DNA from: Pseudonocardia sp. HH130629-09
Lineage (GTDB): Bacteria > Actinomycetota > Actinomycetes > Mycobacteriales > Pseudonocardiaceae
DNA length: 64,000 nucleotides
Assembly (NCBI RefSeq): GCF_001294645.1
Contig: NZ_CP011868.1
Coordinates: 2,418,001 to 2,482,000 of the forward strand
Direction: 5' to 3'
Both the position numbers and the translations under genes were made by a program. Position 1 is the stretch's first letter; each line of letters begins with the position of its first letter. The notes below the pieces were generated by a model. The model made no database searches. It was given only the letters and a program-made list of their open reading frames with translations, and was not told where the DNA came from. This document shows positions 18,306 to 31,279 of the stretch, piece by piece.

Positions 18306-19413
18306 TGTGATGTCCATGGACGTTGTTCCAGGTTGAGCTGATGACGGCCTGTCGCTGAGACAGGCGAGGACCCCCGGTTGTGAAGTGGAGCTGTCTAGGA
18401 ACCGCTTCACCAACCGGAGGCCCTTGTGACCCACGCTAACGCTGCGCTGACTCCGCGTGCCCGGCTACGGCTGGCCCGTCTGATCGTCGACCAGGACTGG
18501 ACCTGCTCCACCGCGGCCAGAATGTTCATGGTCGCCCCTCGCACCGCCCGAAAGTGGGCTGACCGCTACCGCGCCGAGGGCCCGCCCGGGATGGTCGACC
18601 GCAGCTCCCGACCACGGTCGATGCCGGCCAAGACCCCGCCGAGGCTGGTGAAGCAGATCGTGCGACTGCGGTGGCACCACCGACTCGGACCAGTACAGAT
18701 CGGCGGCCGACTCGCTCTCGCCGCCTCGACCGTGCACGCGGTCCTGCGCCGCTGCCGGATCAACCGGCTCTCCCACATCGACCGGGTCACCGGCGAGCCC
18801 CTACGCCGCTACGAACACCCACACCCCGGCTCGTTGATCCACGTCGACGTCACCAAGTTCGGCAACATCCCCGACGGAGGCGGACACCGCTTCGTCGGAC
18901 GCCGACAAGGCGCCCTGAACAAGCGGTCCACTCCCGGACTGCCCAGGGGAACCGACTACAAGCCGCGCACCGGCAGAGCGTTCGTCCACACCGTCATCGA
19001 CGACCACTCCCGCGTCGCCTACGCCGAGATCCACAGCGACGAGAAAGCCGACACCGCCACCGGTGTGCTACGCCGGGCCGTGGACTGGTTGAACGCCCGC
19101 GGCGTGACCGTCGAACGGGTCCTGTCCGACAACGGCAGCTGCTACCGCTCACACGCCTGGCGTGACACCTGCAGCGAACTGGGCATCACCCACAAGCGAA
19201 CCCGGCCCTACCGGCCTCAGACCAACGGCAAGATCGAACGTTTCCACCGCACCCTCGCCGACGGGTGGGCATACGCCCGCTTCCACCCCTGCGAAACGGC
19301 TCGGCGAGACGCGCTCCCCGGCTGGCTGCACTTCTACAATCACCACCGGCCCCACAGCGCAACCAACGGCCTACCGCCGATCAGTCGCCTGACCAACCTG
19401 CCTGGACATCACA
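18306..19413 (+). mobile_element. IS481-family insertion sequence, 1108 bp, inserted in a patatin gene
   Basis: The ends are TGTGATGTCCA at 18306-18316 and its exact inverse at 19403-19413, flanked by the 6-bp repeat CCTACG. One DDE transposase frame starts at 18426. Upstream of it are two small hairpins (18348-18364; about 18376-18415), which may block read-in transcription. Both ends and the duplication are intact, so insertion looks recent. Confidence 0.88.
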
Positions 19414-20594
19414 CCTACGAGGCGGGTGCGCTGACCGAGCTCCTGCCGCGGATGGCGAGGACGTGGTCGGCGCCGTCGGTCCTGGTCGGCACGAGCGCGG
19501 GCGCGCTCAACGTGGCCGCGCTGGCCGGGCTGGCCGATGTCGCTCCCGACGCCGCGGCGGCCGAGCTCGTCGCCCGGTGGTCCTCGGTGCGCACCGACGA
19601 GGTCGTGGCGCTGCCGTCGTCGGCGGTGGAGGCGACCGCAGCCTACCTCGGTGACCTCGCCGGGGTCCCGTCGTGGCTGCGCAGGCTGCTGCTGGTGCCG
19701 GACCGGGTGACCCGGCTCCTGGACGCCGACCGGCTGCGCCCGGTGGTGGACCGGGTCGTCGACTGGGACCGGTTGCACGACGCCGTCGCCCGCGGTCGGG
19801 TCGACGCCGTCGGCGTGGCGTGCACCGCGGCCGGGACCGGCGGGACCACGGTGTTCGTCGAGCGCGGGCCGGACGTGGCGCTGCCGCCGTACGACCCGGG
19901 GCGCGACATCCGCTACGTCGACGCCCGGCTGGGTCCCGACCACCTGCTCGCCTCGGCCGCGGTGCCGGTGCTGTTCGCCCCGCGCCGCATCGAGAGGGAG
20001 GCGGCCGGCTGGTACCTCGACGGCGGGGTCCGGCTCAACACCCCGCTGAAGCCCGCGCTGCGCCTGGGTGCCGACCGGGTCGGGGTCGTCGCGACGACAC
20101 CGGACGTCCCGTTCGGCGCGTCCGCCGCAGCGCTGTCCCCCGCCGACCGGGTGCCCGACGTGTACGCGGTCGCCGCGCTGGCGCTGCGCATCGTGCTGGG
20201 CGCCGGGGTGACCGAGGACCTGCGGACCCTGCGCGCGGTCAACGCGCTGGTCGAGCGCGGCGAGGACCGGCGGCACCGCCGGATCGCGACCTGGTTCGCC
20301 GGGCCGCCCGCCGACCGGGCCACCGAGCTGGCGGAGCTGGCCGACGCGGTGCGCCGCCGCGAGTACGGCGGGCTGCGCGCGCTGCGGAACCCGTCGCTGG
20401 CCGTACTGGAACGGCTGGTGGGCGGCGCGGTGCCGGACGCCGACACCACCCACGGCGCGGAGCTGCTGAGCTTCCTGTTCTTCGACCCGGCGTTCGCCGC
20501 CGCGGCGGCGGAGCTGGGTGCGGCGCACGCGGCGGGCACCGCACCCGAGGGCAGGGTCGCGCGTCGCCGGACGGCCCGCCCGGCGACGCGCTGA
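18426..20594 (+). CDS. IS481-family transposase, reading in frame into the patatin C-terminal part
   Basis: The first ~329 residues are a DDE transposase: an N-terminal helix-turn-helix region (about 15-75), then the RNase-H-like core with Asp in LIHVDVTKFG, Asp in VLSDNGSCYRS and Glu in KIERFHRTLADGW. GTG at 18426 has CGGAGG 6 nt upstream. The frame has no stop inside the element: it passes the right end as TNLPGHHT and continues YEAGALTELL into patatin to TGA at 20594, 722 residues in all. In a canonical NCTAGN target the codon after HHT would be TAG; here the target was CCTACG, giving TAC. Whether the fusion is made or stable is unknown. Transposition may still work if the tail is tolerated. 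Confidence 0.85.
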   Translation: MTHANAALTPRARLRLARLIVDQDWTCSTAARMFMVAPRTARKWADRYRAEGPPGMVDRSSRPRSMPAKTPPRLVKQIVRLRWHHRLGPVQIGGRLALAASTVHAVLRRCRINRLSHIDRVTGEPLRRYEHPHPGSLIHVDVTKFGNIPDGGGHRFVGRRQGALNKRSTPGLPRGTDYKPRTGRAFVHTVIDDHSRVAYAEIHSDEKADTATGVLRRAVDWLNARGVTVERVLSDNGSCYRSHAWRDTCSELGITHKRTRPYRPQTNGKIERFHRTLADGWAYARFHPCETARRDALPGWLHFYNHHRPHSATNGLPPISRLTNLPGHHTYEAGALTELLPRMARTWSAPSVLVGTSAGALNVAALAGLADVAPDAAAAELVARWSSVRTDEVVALPSSAVEATAAYLGDLAGVPSWLRRLLLVPDRVTRLLDADRLRPVVDRVVDWDRLHDAVARGRVDAVGVACTAAGTGGTTVFVERGPDVALPPYDPGRDIRYVDARLGPDHLLASAAVPVLFAPRRIEREAAGWYLDGGVRLNTPLKPALRLGADRVGVVATTPDVPFGASAAALSPADRVPDVYAVAALALRIVLGAGVTEDLRTLRAVNALVERGEDRRHRRIATWFAGPPADRATELAELADAVRRREYGGLRALRNPSLAVLERLVGGAVPDADTTHGAELLSFLFFDPAFAAAAAELGAAHAAGTAPEGRVARRRTARPATR
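19414..19419. repeat. Target-site duplication, right copy
   Basis: CCTACG, matching 18300-18305. Confidence 0.8.
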
Positions 20595-20599
20595 CCGGC

Positions 20600-22302
<1,703 letters not shown>

Positions 22303-22362
22303 GCCCACGCGTCCTCCGTCGTCGCAGTTCCCCGACCCCGGCAGGGATCGTTCGCCCGCGGT

Positions 22363-22401
22363 GTTTCGTAGCGCAACCATGCGTGGTTTCCGATGGGTGT
22401 C
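22363..22401 (-). promoter_or_regulatory. GlnR-like box upstream of amt-glnB
   Basis: On the minus strand GACAC-N6-GAAAC (22401-22386) is followed by a second GAAAC at 22367-22363, 23 bp from the first. The actinobacterial GlnR site is GTNAC-N6-GAAAC repeated at 22 bp. Three half-sites are good, the fourth is degenerate. Nitrogen control of this operon is expected. Confidence 0.5.
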
Positions 22402-22560
22402 GGGTCCGGGCACCCGGCGCGGGGCACGCAGACGCCGCCCATGCGACATACGGCACCGACGGCACGGACCGGACCGGGGGCAGGACCGGACCGATGAGTT
22501 CCGGCGCGGGGTGCGGTCTCCCCCTTACGAGGCAGGGCCGCACCACCGAGGGAGACCGCC

Positions 22561-22983
22561 ATGACCACCATCCGCACCGAGTCCGCGTCCACCACCGCCC
22601 GTCCCCGCCGGCCGCGCGCCGCCACCGTGGGCCTGTGGGTGCTGCAGGTGCTGCTCGCCGGGATCTTCGTGATGGCCGCCGTGCCGAAGATCGGCGCCGA
22701 CCCGGTCGCGGTCTCCGGCTTCGACCTGCTGGGGCTGGGGACCGCCGGGATGGTCGTCGTCGGGTGGCTGGAGCTGGCGGGCGCGGTGGCGCTGCTCGTC
22801 CCGCGGCTGTGCGGGCTCGCCGCGGCCTGCCAGGTGGTGCTGATGGTGGGGGCCACCGCGGTCACCGTGGTGCTGATGCCCGCGATGGTCGCCTTCCCGG
22901 CGCTGACCCTGGTGGCGGTGTGCGTGGTCGCGTGGGCCCGCCGCCACGACACCGCGGCCCTGGTCCGCGGCCTGCGCCGCTGA
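22561..22983 (+). CDS. DoxX-like membrane protein
   Basis: A 140-residue protein with a 20-residue polar start and four hydrophobic helices, including LLAGIFVMAAVPKIGADP, the pattern of DoxX-like families (helix 1 followed by K/G). AGGGAG precedes the ATG by 6 nt. Members are linked to redox or thiosulfate metabolism in some organisms, but no function can be given here. It is a single gene, divergent from amt, closed by a strong bidirectional terminator. Confidence 0.7.
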   Translation: MTTIRTESASTTARPRRPRAATVGLWVLQVLLAGIFVMAAVPKIGADPVAVSGFDLLGLGTAGMVVVGWLELAGAVALLVPRLCGLAAACQVVLMVGATAVTVVLMPAMVAFPALTLVAVCVVAWARRHDTAALVRGLRR

Positions 22984-22995
22984 CCGCCCGCACGG

Positions 22996-23036
22996 CGACG
23001 GCCCGGCACTCCCGCCACGGGGGTGCCGGGCCGTCG
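22996..23036. terminator. Bidirectional terminator between doxX-like gene and trpB2
   Basis: An 18-bp stem with one G-U pair (22996-23013 with 23019-23036) and a 5-nt loop GCCAC, between two convergent genes. Confidence 0.8.
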
Positions 23037-23052
23037 TCACGTGCCCGGGGGC

Positions 23053-24309
23053 TCAGCCCATCTCGTCGAGCCGGCCGTGGGTGTAGTCGTCGTAGGCGGC
23101 GAGGTCGAGGAAGCCGTGGCCGCAGTAGTTGAAGAGGATCACCTTCTCCTCCCCGGTCTCCTTCGCGGCGAGCGCCTCGTCGATGGTGGCGGCGATGGCG
23201 TGCCCGCACTCCGGCGCCGGGACCTTGCCCTCGGCGCGCGCGAACTGGATGGCGGCTTCGAACACCTTGCCCTGCGGGTAGGCGACGGCCTCCATCCGCT
23301 CGTCCTTGACCAGCGACGACACCAGCGGCGAGTCACCGTGGTAGCGCAGCCCGCCGGCGTGGATCGACGGCGGCACGAAGTCGTGGCCCAGGGTGTACAT
23401 CGGCATGAGCGGGGTGAGACCCGCGGTGTCGCCGAAGTCGTAGTCGTAGCGGCCCTGGGTGAGGGTCGGGCAGGACAGCGGCTCGACGGCGCGCAGCCGC
23501 ACGCCGGGGTCCGGCACGAACGGGAAGGTGATGCCGCCCAGGTTGGACCCGCCGCCGCAGGGCGCGATGACGACGTCGGGCAGCCGCTCCCCCGCCAGCG
23601 CCAGTTGCTCCTTGGCCTCCAGACCGATCACGGTCTGGTGGAGCAGCACGTGGTTGAGCACCGAGCCGAGCGCGTAGTGGGTGTCGGAGCGGCCGACGCA
23701 GTCGCGGACCGCGTCGGAGATGGCCGAGCCCAGTGAGCCGGGCTGGTCGGGCTCGTCGACCGGGGACGGCACGACCTCCCCGCCCCAGGTCTCGATCGCG
23801 ATCCGCCGGTAGGGCTTCTGCCCGTAGGACGCCCGCACCATGTAGACCTTCAGGTCCAGGTCGAACTGGGCGGACGCGAACGCCAGCGCGGTCCCCCACT
23901 GGCCGGCGCCGGTCTCGGTGGTGAGCCGGGTGGTGCCCTCCCGGGCGTTGTAGAACGCCTGGGCCACCGCCGTGTTCGTCTTGTGGCTGCCTGAGGGCGA
24001 GAGCGACTCGTCCTTGAAGTAGATGCGCGCCGGGGTGCCCAGCGCCTTCTCCAGCCGGATCGCGCGGACCAGCGGCGTGGGCCGCCAGAGCCTCAGGATG
24101 TCGAGGACCTCACCGGGGACGTCGATCCACGGCTCCGCGCTGACCTCCTGCTCGATCAGGGCGGCCGGGAACAGCGGCGCCAGGTCATCCGGCACCACCG
24201 GCTCACGGGTCCCGGGATGCAGGGGCGGCTGCGGCGGCGTCGGCAGGTGCGGCACGACGTTGAACCATGCCGAGGGGATCCGGTCCGGGGGCAGCGTCCA
24301 GCGGCTCAT
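23053..24309 (-). CDS. trpB2: TrpB-like PLP-dependent enzyme (TrpB2 type)
   Basis: A 418-residue tryptophan-synthase beta homologue of the stand-alone TrpB2 class. The PLP lysine is in [14 protein letters not shown], the phosphate-binding glycines in [11 protein letters not shown], and [13 protein letters not shown] is conserved. TrpB2 proteins keep an N-terminal extension such as [20 protein letters not shown] and usually act without TrpA, possibly in indole salvage. ATG at 24309 lies 8 nt after a TAGATT -10 hexamer on the minus strand (24318-24323), so it is probably leaderless. No trp genes are nearby. Confidence 0.92.
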   Translation of the reverse strand: MSRWTLPPDRIPSAWFNVVPHLPTPPQPPLHPGTREPVVPDDLAPLFPAALIEQEVSAEPWIDVPGEVLDILRLWRPTPLVRAIRLEKALGTPARIYFKDESLSPSGSHKTNTAVAQAFYNAREGTTRLTTETGAGQWGTALAFASAQFDLDLKVYMVRASYGQKPYRRIAIETWGGEVVPSPVDEPDQPGSLGSAISDAVRDCVGRSDTHYALGSVLNHVLLHQTVIGLEAKEQLALAGERLPDVVIAPCGGGSNLGGITFPFVPDPGVRLRAVEPLSCPTLTQGRYDYDFGDTAGLTPLMPMYTLGHDFVPPSIHAGGLRYHGDSPLVSSLVKDERMEAVAYPQGKVFEAAIQFARAEGKVPAPECGHAIAATIDEALAAKETGEEKVILFNYCGHGFLDLAAYDDYTHGRLDEMG

Positions 24310-24317
24310 GACCACCG

Positions 24318-24323
24318 AATCTA
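24318..24323 (-). promoter_or_regulatory. -10 element for leaderless trpB2
   Basis: TAGATT (minus strand) 8 nt before the ATG; no ribosome-binding site present. Confidence 0.5.
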
Positions 24324-24360
24324 ACCGGAACGTGTGCCCGGTCACGACCCGGGGCCGGGG

Positions 24361-24702
24361 TCAGAACTCCCGGGACGCCCGCAGCCGCCCGAGGGCCTCC
24401 TCGAGGATGGCCTCCCCGTCGGCGTCGCTGCGCCGCTCCTTCACGTACGCCAGGTGCGTCTTGTACGGCTCGGTGCGGGGCGCGGCGGGCGGGTTCTCCG
24501 CGTCGCGCCCGCCCGGCAGCCCGCAGCGCGGGCAGTCCCAGGTCTCGGGGACCTCGGCCTCCGCGGCGAACCAGGTGTTGTTGACGTGCCCGTTCGCGCA
24601 GTAGAAGGGGATGCGCTCGCGCGGGGCGGTCTCGCCCCGCTCGTTCTCGCCCATCGGACCCGCACCGACCCGGGTACCGCGGATCGCGTTGCCGCCTGCC
24701 AT
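24361..24702 (-). CDS. rbpA: RNA polymerase-binding protein RbpA
   Basis: A 113-residue actinobacterial transcription factor that binds the principal sigma factor and stabilises the open complex. It has the basic N-terminal linker, the zinc-ribbon-like core FYCANGHVNNTWFAAEAE and CPRCGLPGG, and the sigma-interaction domain at the C-terminus (KTHLAYVKERRSDADGEAIL). ATG at 24702 follows a GAGGGAG site. The secG-rbpA neighbourhood is conserved in actinobacteria. Confidence 0.95.
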   Translation of the reverse strand: MAGGNAIRGTRVGAGPMGENERGETAPRERIPFYCANGHVNNTWFAAEAEVPETWDCPRCGLPGGRDAENPPAAPRTEPYKTHLAYVKERRSDADGEAILEEALGRLRASREF

Positions 24703-24730
24703 GTCCCGCTCCCTCTCGTCCGTCCGACCG

Positions 24731-24964
24731 TCAGCCGGTGGCCAGCAGCAGGCCGTTGCCGACCACCGCGATGAGCCAGATGAGGCCGACGAAGACCGTG
24801 TAGCGAGCGATGTTGCGGTCCGCTGCCGCCGAGCCGGACAGGCTCGACTGCACGCCGCCACCGAAGAGGCTGGTCAGACCACCACCCTTGCTGCGCTGCA
24901 GCAGGACCATCGCGATCAGCAGGAGGCTGGTCACGATCAGGATGATCTGGAGGGTCAGGATCAC
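24731..24964 (-). CDS. secG: Preprotein translocase subunit SecG
   Basis: A 77-residue subunit of the SecYEG channel. Two hydrophobic helices (residues 2-22 and about 53-74) flank the conserved loop QRSKGGGLTSLFGGG. GTG at 24964 gives the expected length and has GGGAAG upstream. Lies 28 nt upstream of rbpA and downstream of tpiA, as in other actinobacteria. Confidence 0.95.
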   Translation of the reverse strand: MILTLQIILIVTSLLLIAMVLLQRSKGGGLTSLFGGGVQSSLSGSAAADRNIARYTVFVGLIWLIAVVGNGLLLATG

Positions 24965-25080
24965 GTGCGCTTCCCCATCAGTGGTCGCTCGCCGGAGTGG
25001 CCGAGAATACTCCAGCGGCCCCGGCCCCCTCACGAGGGGACCGGGGCCGCGGTGGTCGTGCCGGTGCTAGTGGTTGCCGG

Positions 25081-25868
25081 TCACGGGAGCGGGCCGCCGG
25101 CGGCGATCGCCGAGAGCTTCGCGAACTCCTCGGCGTCCAGGCTGGCGCCGCCGACGAGCGCGCCGTCGACGTCGGGCCGGGCCACGATCTCGCCCACGTT
25201 CGACGACTTCACCGAGCCGCCGTAGAGGATGCGGACGCCACCGGCCACCTCGTCGGAGTACAGCTCGGCCAGCGTCGCGCGCAGCGCGGCGCAGACCTCC
25301 TGCGCGTCGGCCGGACCCGCCACCTTGCCGGTGCCGATCGCCCAGACCGGCTCGTAGGCGAGCACGATCCCGGCGGTCTGCTCCGCGGTGACGCCCTTCA
25401 GCGCCGCGCGCAGCTGCTCGGTGCAGTGCTGCACGTGGGTGCCGGCCTCGCGGACGTCCAGGCCCTCGCCGACGCACAGGATCGGGGTGAGCCCGTGCTT
25501 GAGCGCGGCGTGCACCTTGGCGTTGACGACGGCGTCGTCCTCGCCGTGGATCTCGCGGCGCTCGGAGTGCCCGACGACGACGTAGGTGCAGCCCAGCTTG
25601 GCCAGCATGACCCCCGACACGTCACCGGTGTAGGCACCGGAGTCGTGAGGGGACAGGTCCTGGGCCCCGTGCACGAGGCGCAGCTTGTCCCCGTCGATCA
25701 GCGTCTGCACGCTGCGGATGTCGGTGAACGGCGGGATGACGGCGACCTCGACCTTGTCGAGGTACCAGTCGGGCAGGGCGAAGGCGAGCTTCTGCACCAC
25801 CGCGATGGCCTCGAGGTGGTGGAGGTTCATCTTCCAGTTGCCGGCGATCAGCGGCTTGCGGGTGGCCA

Positions 25869-25869
<1 letters not shown>
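25081..25869 (-). CDS. tpiA: Triosephosphate isomerase
   Basis: Interconverts dihydroxyacetone phosphate and glyceraldehyde 3-phosphate. The 262-residue barrel has Lys13 in GNWKMN, His101 in VVGHSERR and Glu173 in [11 protein letters not shown], and the phosphate loop [11 protein letters not shown]. The ATG shares one base with the pgk stop (TGATG). Third gene of gap-pgk-tpiA. Confidence 0.98.
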
Positions 25870-28386
<2,517 letters not shown>

Positions 28387-29175
28387 TCAGGCCAGGCGGA
28401 GCAGGCGGCGCCAGCCCGGACGGGTGTCGGGGACGTCGGCGGCGGCGCGCTCGTCGTCGGAGAAGCCCTCGACCGGCTCGTGCGGTCGCCCGGCACGGGC
28501 CCGGGTCACGAACGCCGACGCCGCGGACAGTGCGGCGGTCACGCCGGCGGCCCCCGGGCCTGCGGTGATGGTCGCGGTGGCCGGCACGCCGAACCGCTCG
28601 GCGCCGTCTCCCACGGGGCGCTCGGCGACGGCGACGGCGACGTCCCCGCCCTCGCCCCGGTTCTCCTCGGACGCGGCCGCCCGGGCACCGGCGGTGGCCG
28701 GGATCGTGCCGGTGGTCACGTCGACCAGCACGAACTCCCAGGCGTAGGTGTTCTGCTGGTGGACGATGCGCTCGCGGACCGCGGAGGTGTCGCCCACGGT
28801 GCCCTCCCCGACGAGCAGGACGACGACCCGCTCGGGGCGGTCGGCCTCGTCGCGGGCGGCGAGCTCGTCGCCGACGGCGCCGAGCAGCCGGGCCGCGCCG
28901 CCGCGCAGGTCCGGGCCGCCCAGCGGGCGGAGCTTCGCGGGCAGCGCGGTCCGGGCCTCGCCGGCACCGACCGGGACCGCGGGCGGGTGCGTGCCGTCGG
29001 GCAGCGAGCCGGTGAGGTCGTCCCCGGTGGCGACGACGACCTGCAGGTCACCGTCGTGGGCGTCCTGCTCGGCGAGCAGGTCGGCGAGGCCGGAGCGCAG
29101 TGCGGGCAGGAGCGGCCGCAGCGTGCTGGATCGATCGAGATGGACGGCGAGGAGGGTGGAGCCCGGGATCGTCAC
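28387..29175 (-). CDS. Von Willebrand factor A-like protein of unknown function
   Basis: A 262-residue acidic protein I cannot assign to a named family. Near the N-terminus [20 protein letters not shown] has a D-x-S-x-T metal-site (MIDAS-like) pattern after a hydrophobic strand, then [12 protein letters not shown] and [13 protein letters not shown] as further strands, so a VWA fold is likely. No signal peptide or membrane segment. The last ~60 residues are charged and end [10 protein letters not shown]. The start is uncertain: GTG at 29175 begins just before the first strand; a TTG at 29202 would add nine residues. Single gene between whiA and gap. Confidence 0.6.
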   Translation of the reverse strand: MTIPGSTLLAVHLDRSSTLRPLLPALRSGLADLLAEQDAHDGDLQVVVATGDDLTGSLPDGTHPPAVPVGAGEARTALPAKLRPLGGPDLRGGAARLLGAVGDELAARDEADRPERVVVLLVGEGTVGDTSAVRERIVHQQNTYAWEFVLVDVTTGTIPATAGARAAASEENRGEGGDVAVAVAERPVGDGAERFGVPATATITAGPGAAGVTAALSAASAFVTRARAGRPHEPVEGFSDDERAAADVPDTRPGWRRLLRLA

Positions 29176-29228
29176 GACAGCATCATGCCCGACGCTGCGC
29201 AACCTCTCGTGACGGGGTGTGACCGGGG

Positions 29229-30224
29229 TCAGCGCCCGCCGCCGTCCTCCTCGAGCATCTCGGCGGTCACGGCGGACTCGGTGTCGGGGATGCCGAGCTC
29301 GGCGGCCTTCTTGTCCGCGGTCTGCAGCAGCCGCCGGATCCGGCCGGCCACCGCGTCCTTGGTCATCGGCGGGTCGGCCAGCTGGCCCAGCTCCTCCAGC
29401 GACGCCTGGGTGTGCTCGGCCCGCAGCCGGCCGGCGGCCTGCAGGTGCTCGGGCACCTCGTCGCCGAGGATCTCCAGGGCACGGCTGACCCGGGCCGCCG
29501 CGGCGACCGCGGCCCGCGCCGAACGGCGCAGGTTGGCGTCGTCGAAGTTCGCCAGCCGGTTCGCCGTCGCCCGGACCTCGCGGCGCATCCGCCGCTCCTC
29601 CCAGGACAGCACGCTCTGGTGGGCGCCCATCCTGGTCAGCAGCGCGCCGATCGCGTCGCCGTCGCGGACGACGACCCGGTCGGCGCCGCGGACCTCGCGG
29701 GCCTTCGCCGTGACGCCCAGCCTGCGTGCCGCGCCGACCAGCGCCAGCGCGGCCTCCGGGCCGGGGCAGGTCACCTCCAGGGCGGAGCTGCGGCCCGGCT
29801 CGGTCAGCGAGCCGTGCGCGAGGAACGCGCCGCGCCAGGCCGCCTCGGCGTCGGACAGGTCACCGGACACCACGGGCGGCGGCAGCCCGCGCACGGGGCG
29901 GCCCCGGTTGTCGAGCAGCCCGGTCTGGCGGGCGAGCCCCTCGCCGTCGCGGATCACCCGGATCACGTAGCGGGCGCTGCGGCGCAGCCCGCCCGCGGTG
30001 ATCACGTGCGCGTCGGCGGTGTGACCGTAGAGCTCGTGGATCTCGCGGCGCAGCCGGCGGGCGACCGAGCCGGTGTCGACCTCGGCCTCGATCACCACCC
30101 GGCCGCCCACGATGTGCAGGCCGCCCGCGAAGCGGAGCAACGAGGCGACCTCCGCACGCCGCGACGACTGCTTGGTGACGGTGAGCCGGCTCAGCTCGTC
30201 CTTCACCGTGGCGGTCATGGCCAT
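29229..30224 (-). CDS. whiA: Sporulation/cell-division transcription factor WhiA
   Basis: A 331-residue DNA-binding regulator conserved in Gram-positive bacteria, needed for sporulation septation in filamentous actinomycetes. The N-terminal two-thirds is the LAGLIDADG-like fold (for example [18 protein letters not shown]) and the C-terminus a helix-turn-helix ([20 protein letters not shown]). The ATG is preceded by AAGGAG and lies inside the end of yvcK with a 10-nt overlap. Part of the uvrC-rapZ-yvcK-whiA cluster. Confidence 0.96.
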   Translation of the reverse strand: MAMTATVKDELSRLTVTKQSSRRAEVASLLRFAGGLHIVGGRVVIEAEVDTGSVARRLRREIHELYGHTADAHVITAGGLRRSARYVIRVIRDGEGLARQTGLLDNRGRPVRGLPPPVVSGDLSDAEAAWRGAFLAHGSLTEPGRSSALEVTCPGPEAALALVGAARRLGVTAKAREVRGADRVVVRDGDAIGALLTRMGAHQSVLSWEERRMRREVRATANRLANFDDANLRRSARAAVAAAARVSRALEILGDEVPEHLQAAGRLRAEHTQASLEELGQLADPPMTKDAVAGRIRRLLQTADKKAAELGIPDTESAVTAEMLEEDGGGR

Positions 30225-31279
30225 CGGGAGCTCCTTCCACGCTGCGGGCTGTCGTGCTGCGGGCTGTCGTGGGTGCCGTTCTCCGCCGGGATCCGGCCGG
30301 GGGCCAGAGCACCGAACACGTCGACGAGTGCCCCGGCCAGTGCGTCCGGGTCGTGACGTGGGGTCGACGCCCGGGCGTCGGCGACGGCGGCCGACCACAC
30401 CCGCCCGCCGGGGACCAGCAGGTCGGCGGCGGCCGCGTCCAGCCGGTCCGGCAGGCTCACCGACCCGGCGTCGGCCAGGACGGCGTGCACCCGCAGCCCG
30501 GGAGCGTGCCCGGACAGTACTTCAAGGTGCTGTTCGGGGGAGAAGCCGGCGGTCTCCCCCGGCTCGGGGGCCAGGTTGAGCAGCACGACCCGGGCCGCCG
30601 CGGTCTCCAGCAGTGCCGCACGCAGCCCCGGCACCAGCAGGTGCGGGAGCACGCTGGTGAACCACGAGCCGGGTCCGAGCAGCACGACGTCGGCGTCGCG
30701 CACCGCACGCACGGCCTCGTCGCAGGCCGGCGGGCTCTCGGGCCGCAGCCAGACCCGGCGCACCCGGCCGGGGGTGGCGGCGACGGCGACCTGGCCGCGG
30801 ATCAGGTGGGCCCCGTCCACGCCGTCCAGCGCGACCTCCGCCTCGATGTCCAGCGGCACCCGGGCCATCGGCAGCACCCGTCCGGCGCAGCCCATCAGCT
30901 CGCCGACGGTCGCCAGCGCCCGCACCGGGTCGCCGTCGCGCTCCAGCAGCCCGGCGAGCAGCAGGTTACCCACCGCGTGCCCGGCCAGGGCGCCGGTCCC
31001 GCCGAAGCGGTGCTGGACCAGCCCGGACCAGAAGCGGCCCCGCTCGTCGTCACCGGCGAGGGCGGCCAGCGCCATCCGCAGGTCGCCGGGCGGGAGCAGA
31101 CCGAGCTCGCGGCGCAGCCGCCCGGAGGAACCGCCGTCGTCGGCGACGGTGACCACGGCGGTGATGTCGGTGACCGGCGGGCACCGGCGCAGCGCGGTCA
31201 GCGTGGCGTGCAGGCCGTGCCCGCCGCCGAGCGCGACCACCCGCAGTCCCCCGCTGTGCTCGGGCGGGCGTGGGCTCAC
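30215..31279 (-). CDS. yvcK: YvcK/CofD-like gluconeogenesis factor (GlmR)
   Basis: A 354-residue member of the UPF0052/YvcK family, which binds UDP-sugars and controls the balance between central carbon and cell-wall precursors. It has [18 protein letters not shown] at the N-terminus, [19 protein letters not shown] and [19 protein letters not shown], all family hallmarks. GTG overlaps the rapZ stop (GTGA). The C-terminal ~15 residues include a short duplicated DSPQ segment. In mycobacteria this protein is a PknB-related phosphorylation target; the tail holds possible Ser/Thr sites. Confidence 0.93.
   Translation of the reverse strand: MSPRPPEHSGGLRVVALGGGHGLHATLTALRRCPPVTDITAVVTVADDGGSSGRLRRELGLLPPGDLRMALAALAGDDERGRFWSGLVQHRFGGTGALAGHAVGNLLLAGLLERDGDPVRALATVGELMGCAGRVLPMARVPLDIEAEVALDGVDGAHLIRGQVAVAATPGRVRRVWLRPESPPACDEAVRAVRDADVVLLGPGSWFTSVLPHLLVPGLRAALLETAAARVVLLNLAPEPGETAGFSPEQHLEVLSGHAPGLRVHAVLADAGSVSLPDRLDAAAADLLVPGGRVWSAAVADARASTPRHDPDALAGALVDVFGALAPGRIPAENGTHDSPQHDSPQRGRSSRWP
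30241..30270. repeat. Tandem 15-bp duplication at the yvcK 3' end
   Basis: GCTGCGGGCTGTCGT occurs twice head to tail (30241-30255, 30256-30270). It encodes the duplicated [10 protein letters not shown] near the YvcK C-terminus and lies just upstream of the whiA ribosome-binding site (30231-30236). Confidence 0.7.

Larger units (their letters stand above)
18254..20594 (+). pseudogene. Patatin-like phospholipase gene split by an insertion element
   Basis: The 5' piece (18254-18305) reads VARTGLVVAGAGARGAY, the patatin oxyanion G-x-R-G segment. The rest (19420-20594) starts EAGALTELL and holds the nucleophile motif VGTSAGALN and the catalytic Asp in YLDGGVRLNTPL. Removing the element and one copy of CCTACG restores an uninterrupted 408-codon frame across GAYEAGAL. 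The native start is a GTG 6 nt after a TAGCCT -10 hexamer. The 5' piece now stops at TGA 18308-18310 inside the element. The enzyme would have hydrolysed lipid acyl esters. The 3' part is still readable as the tail of the transposase frame. Confidence 0.85.

Noticed and set aside
18348..18415. Hairpins at the left end of the insertion element as a separate regulatory RNA
   Set aside because: They are inside the element, short and imperfect; protection from read-in transcription is a sufficient explanation.
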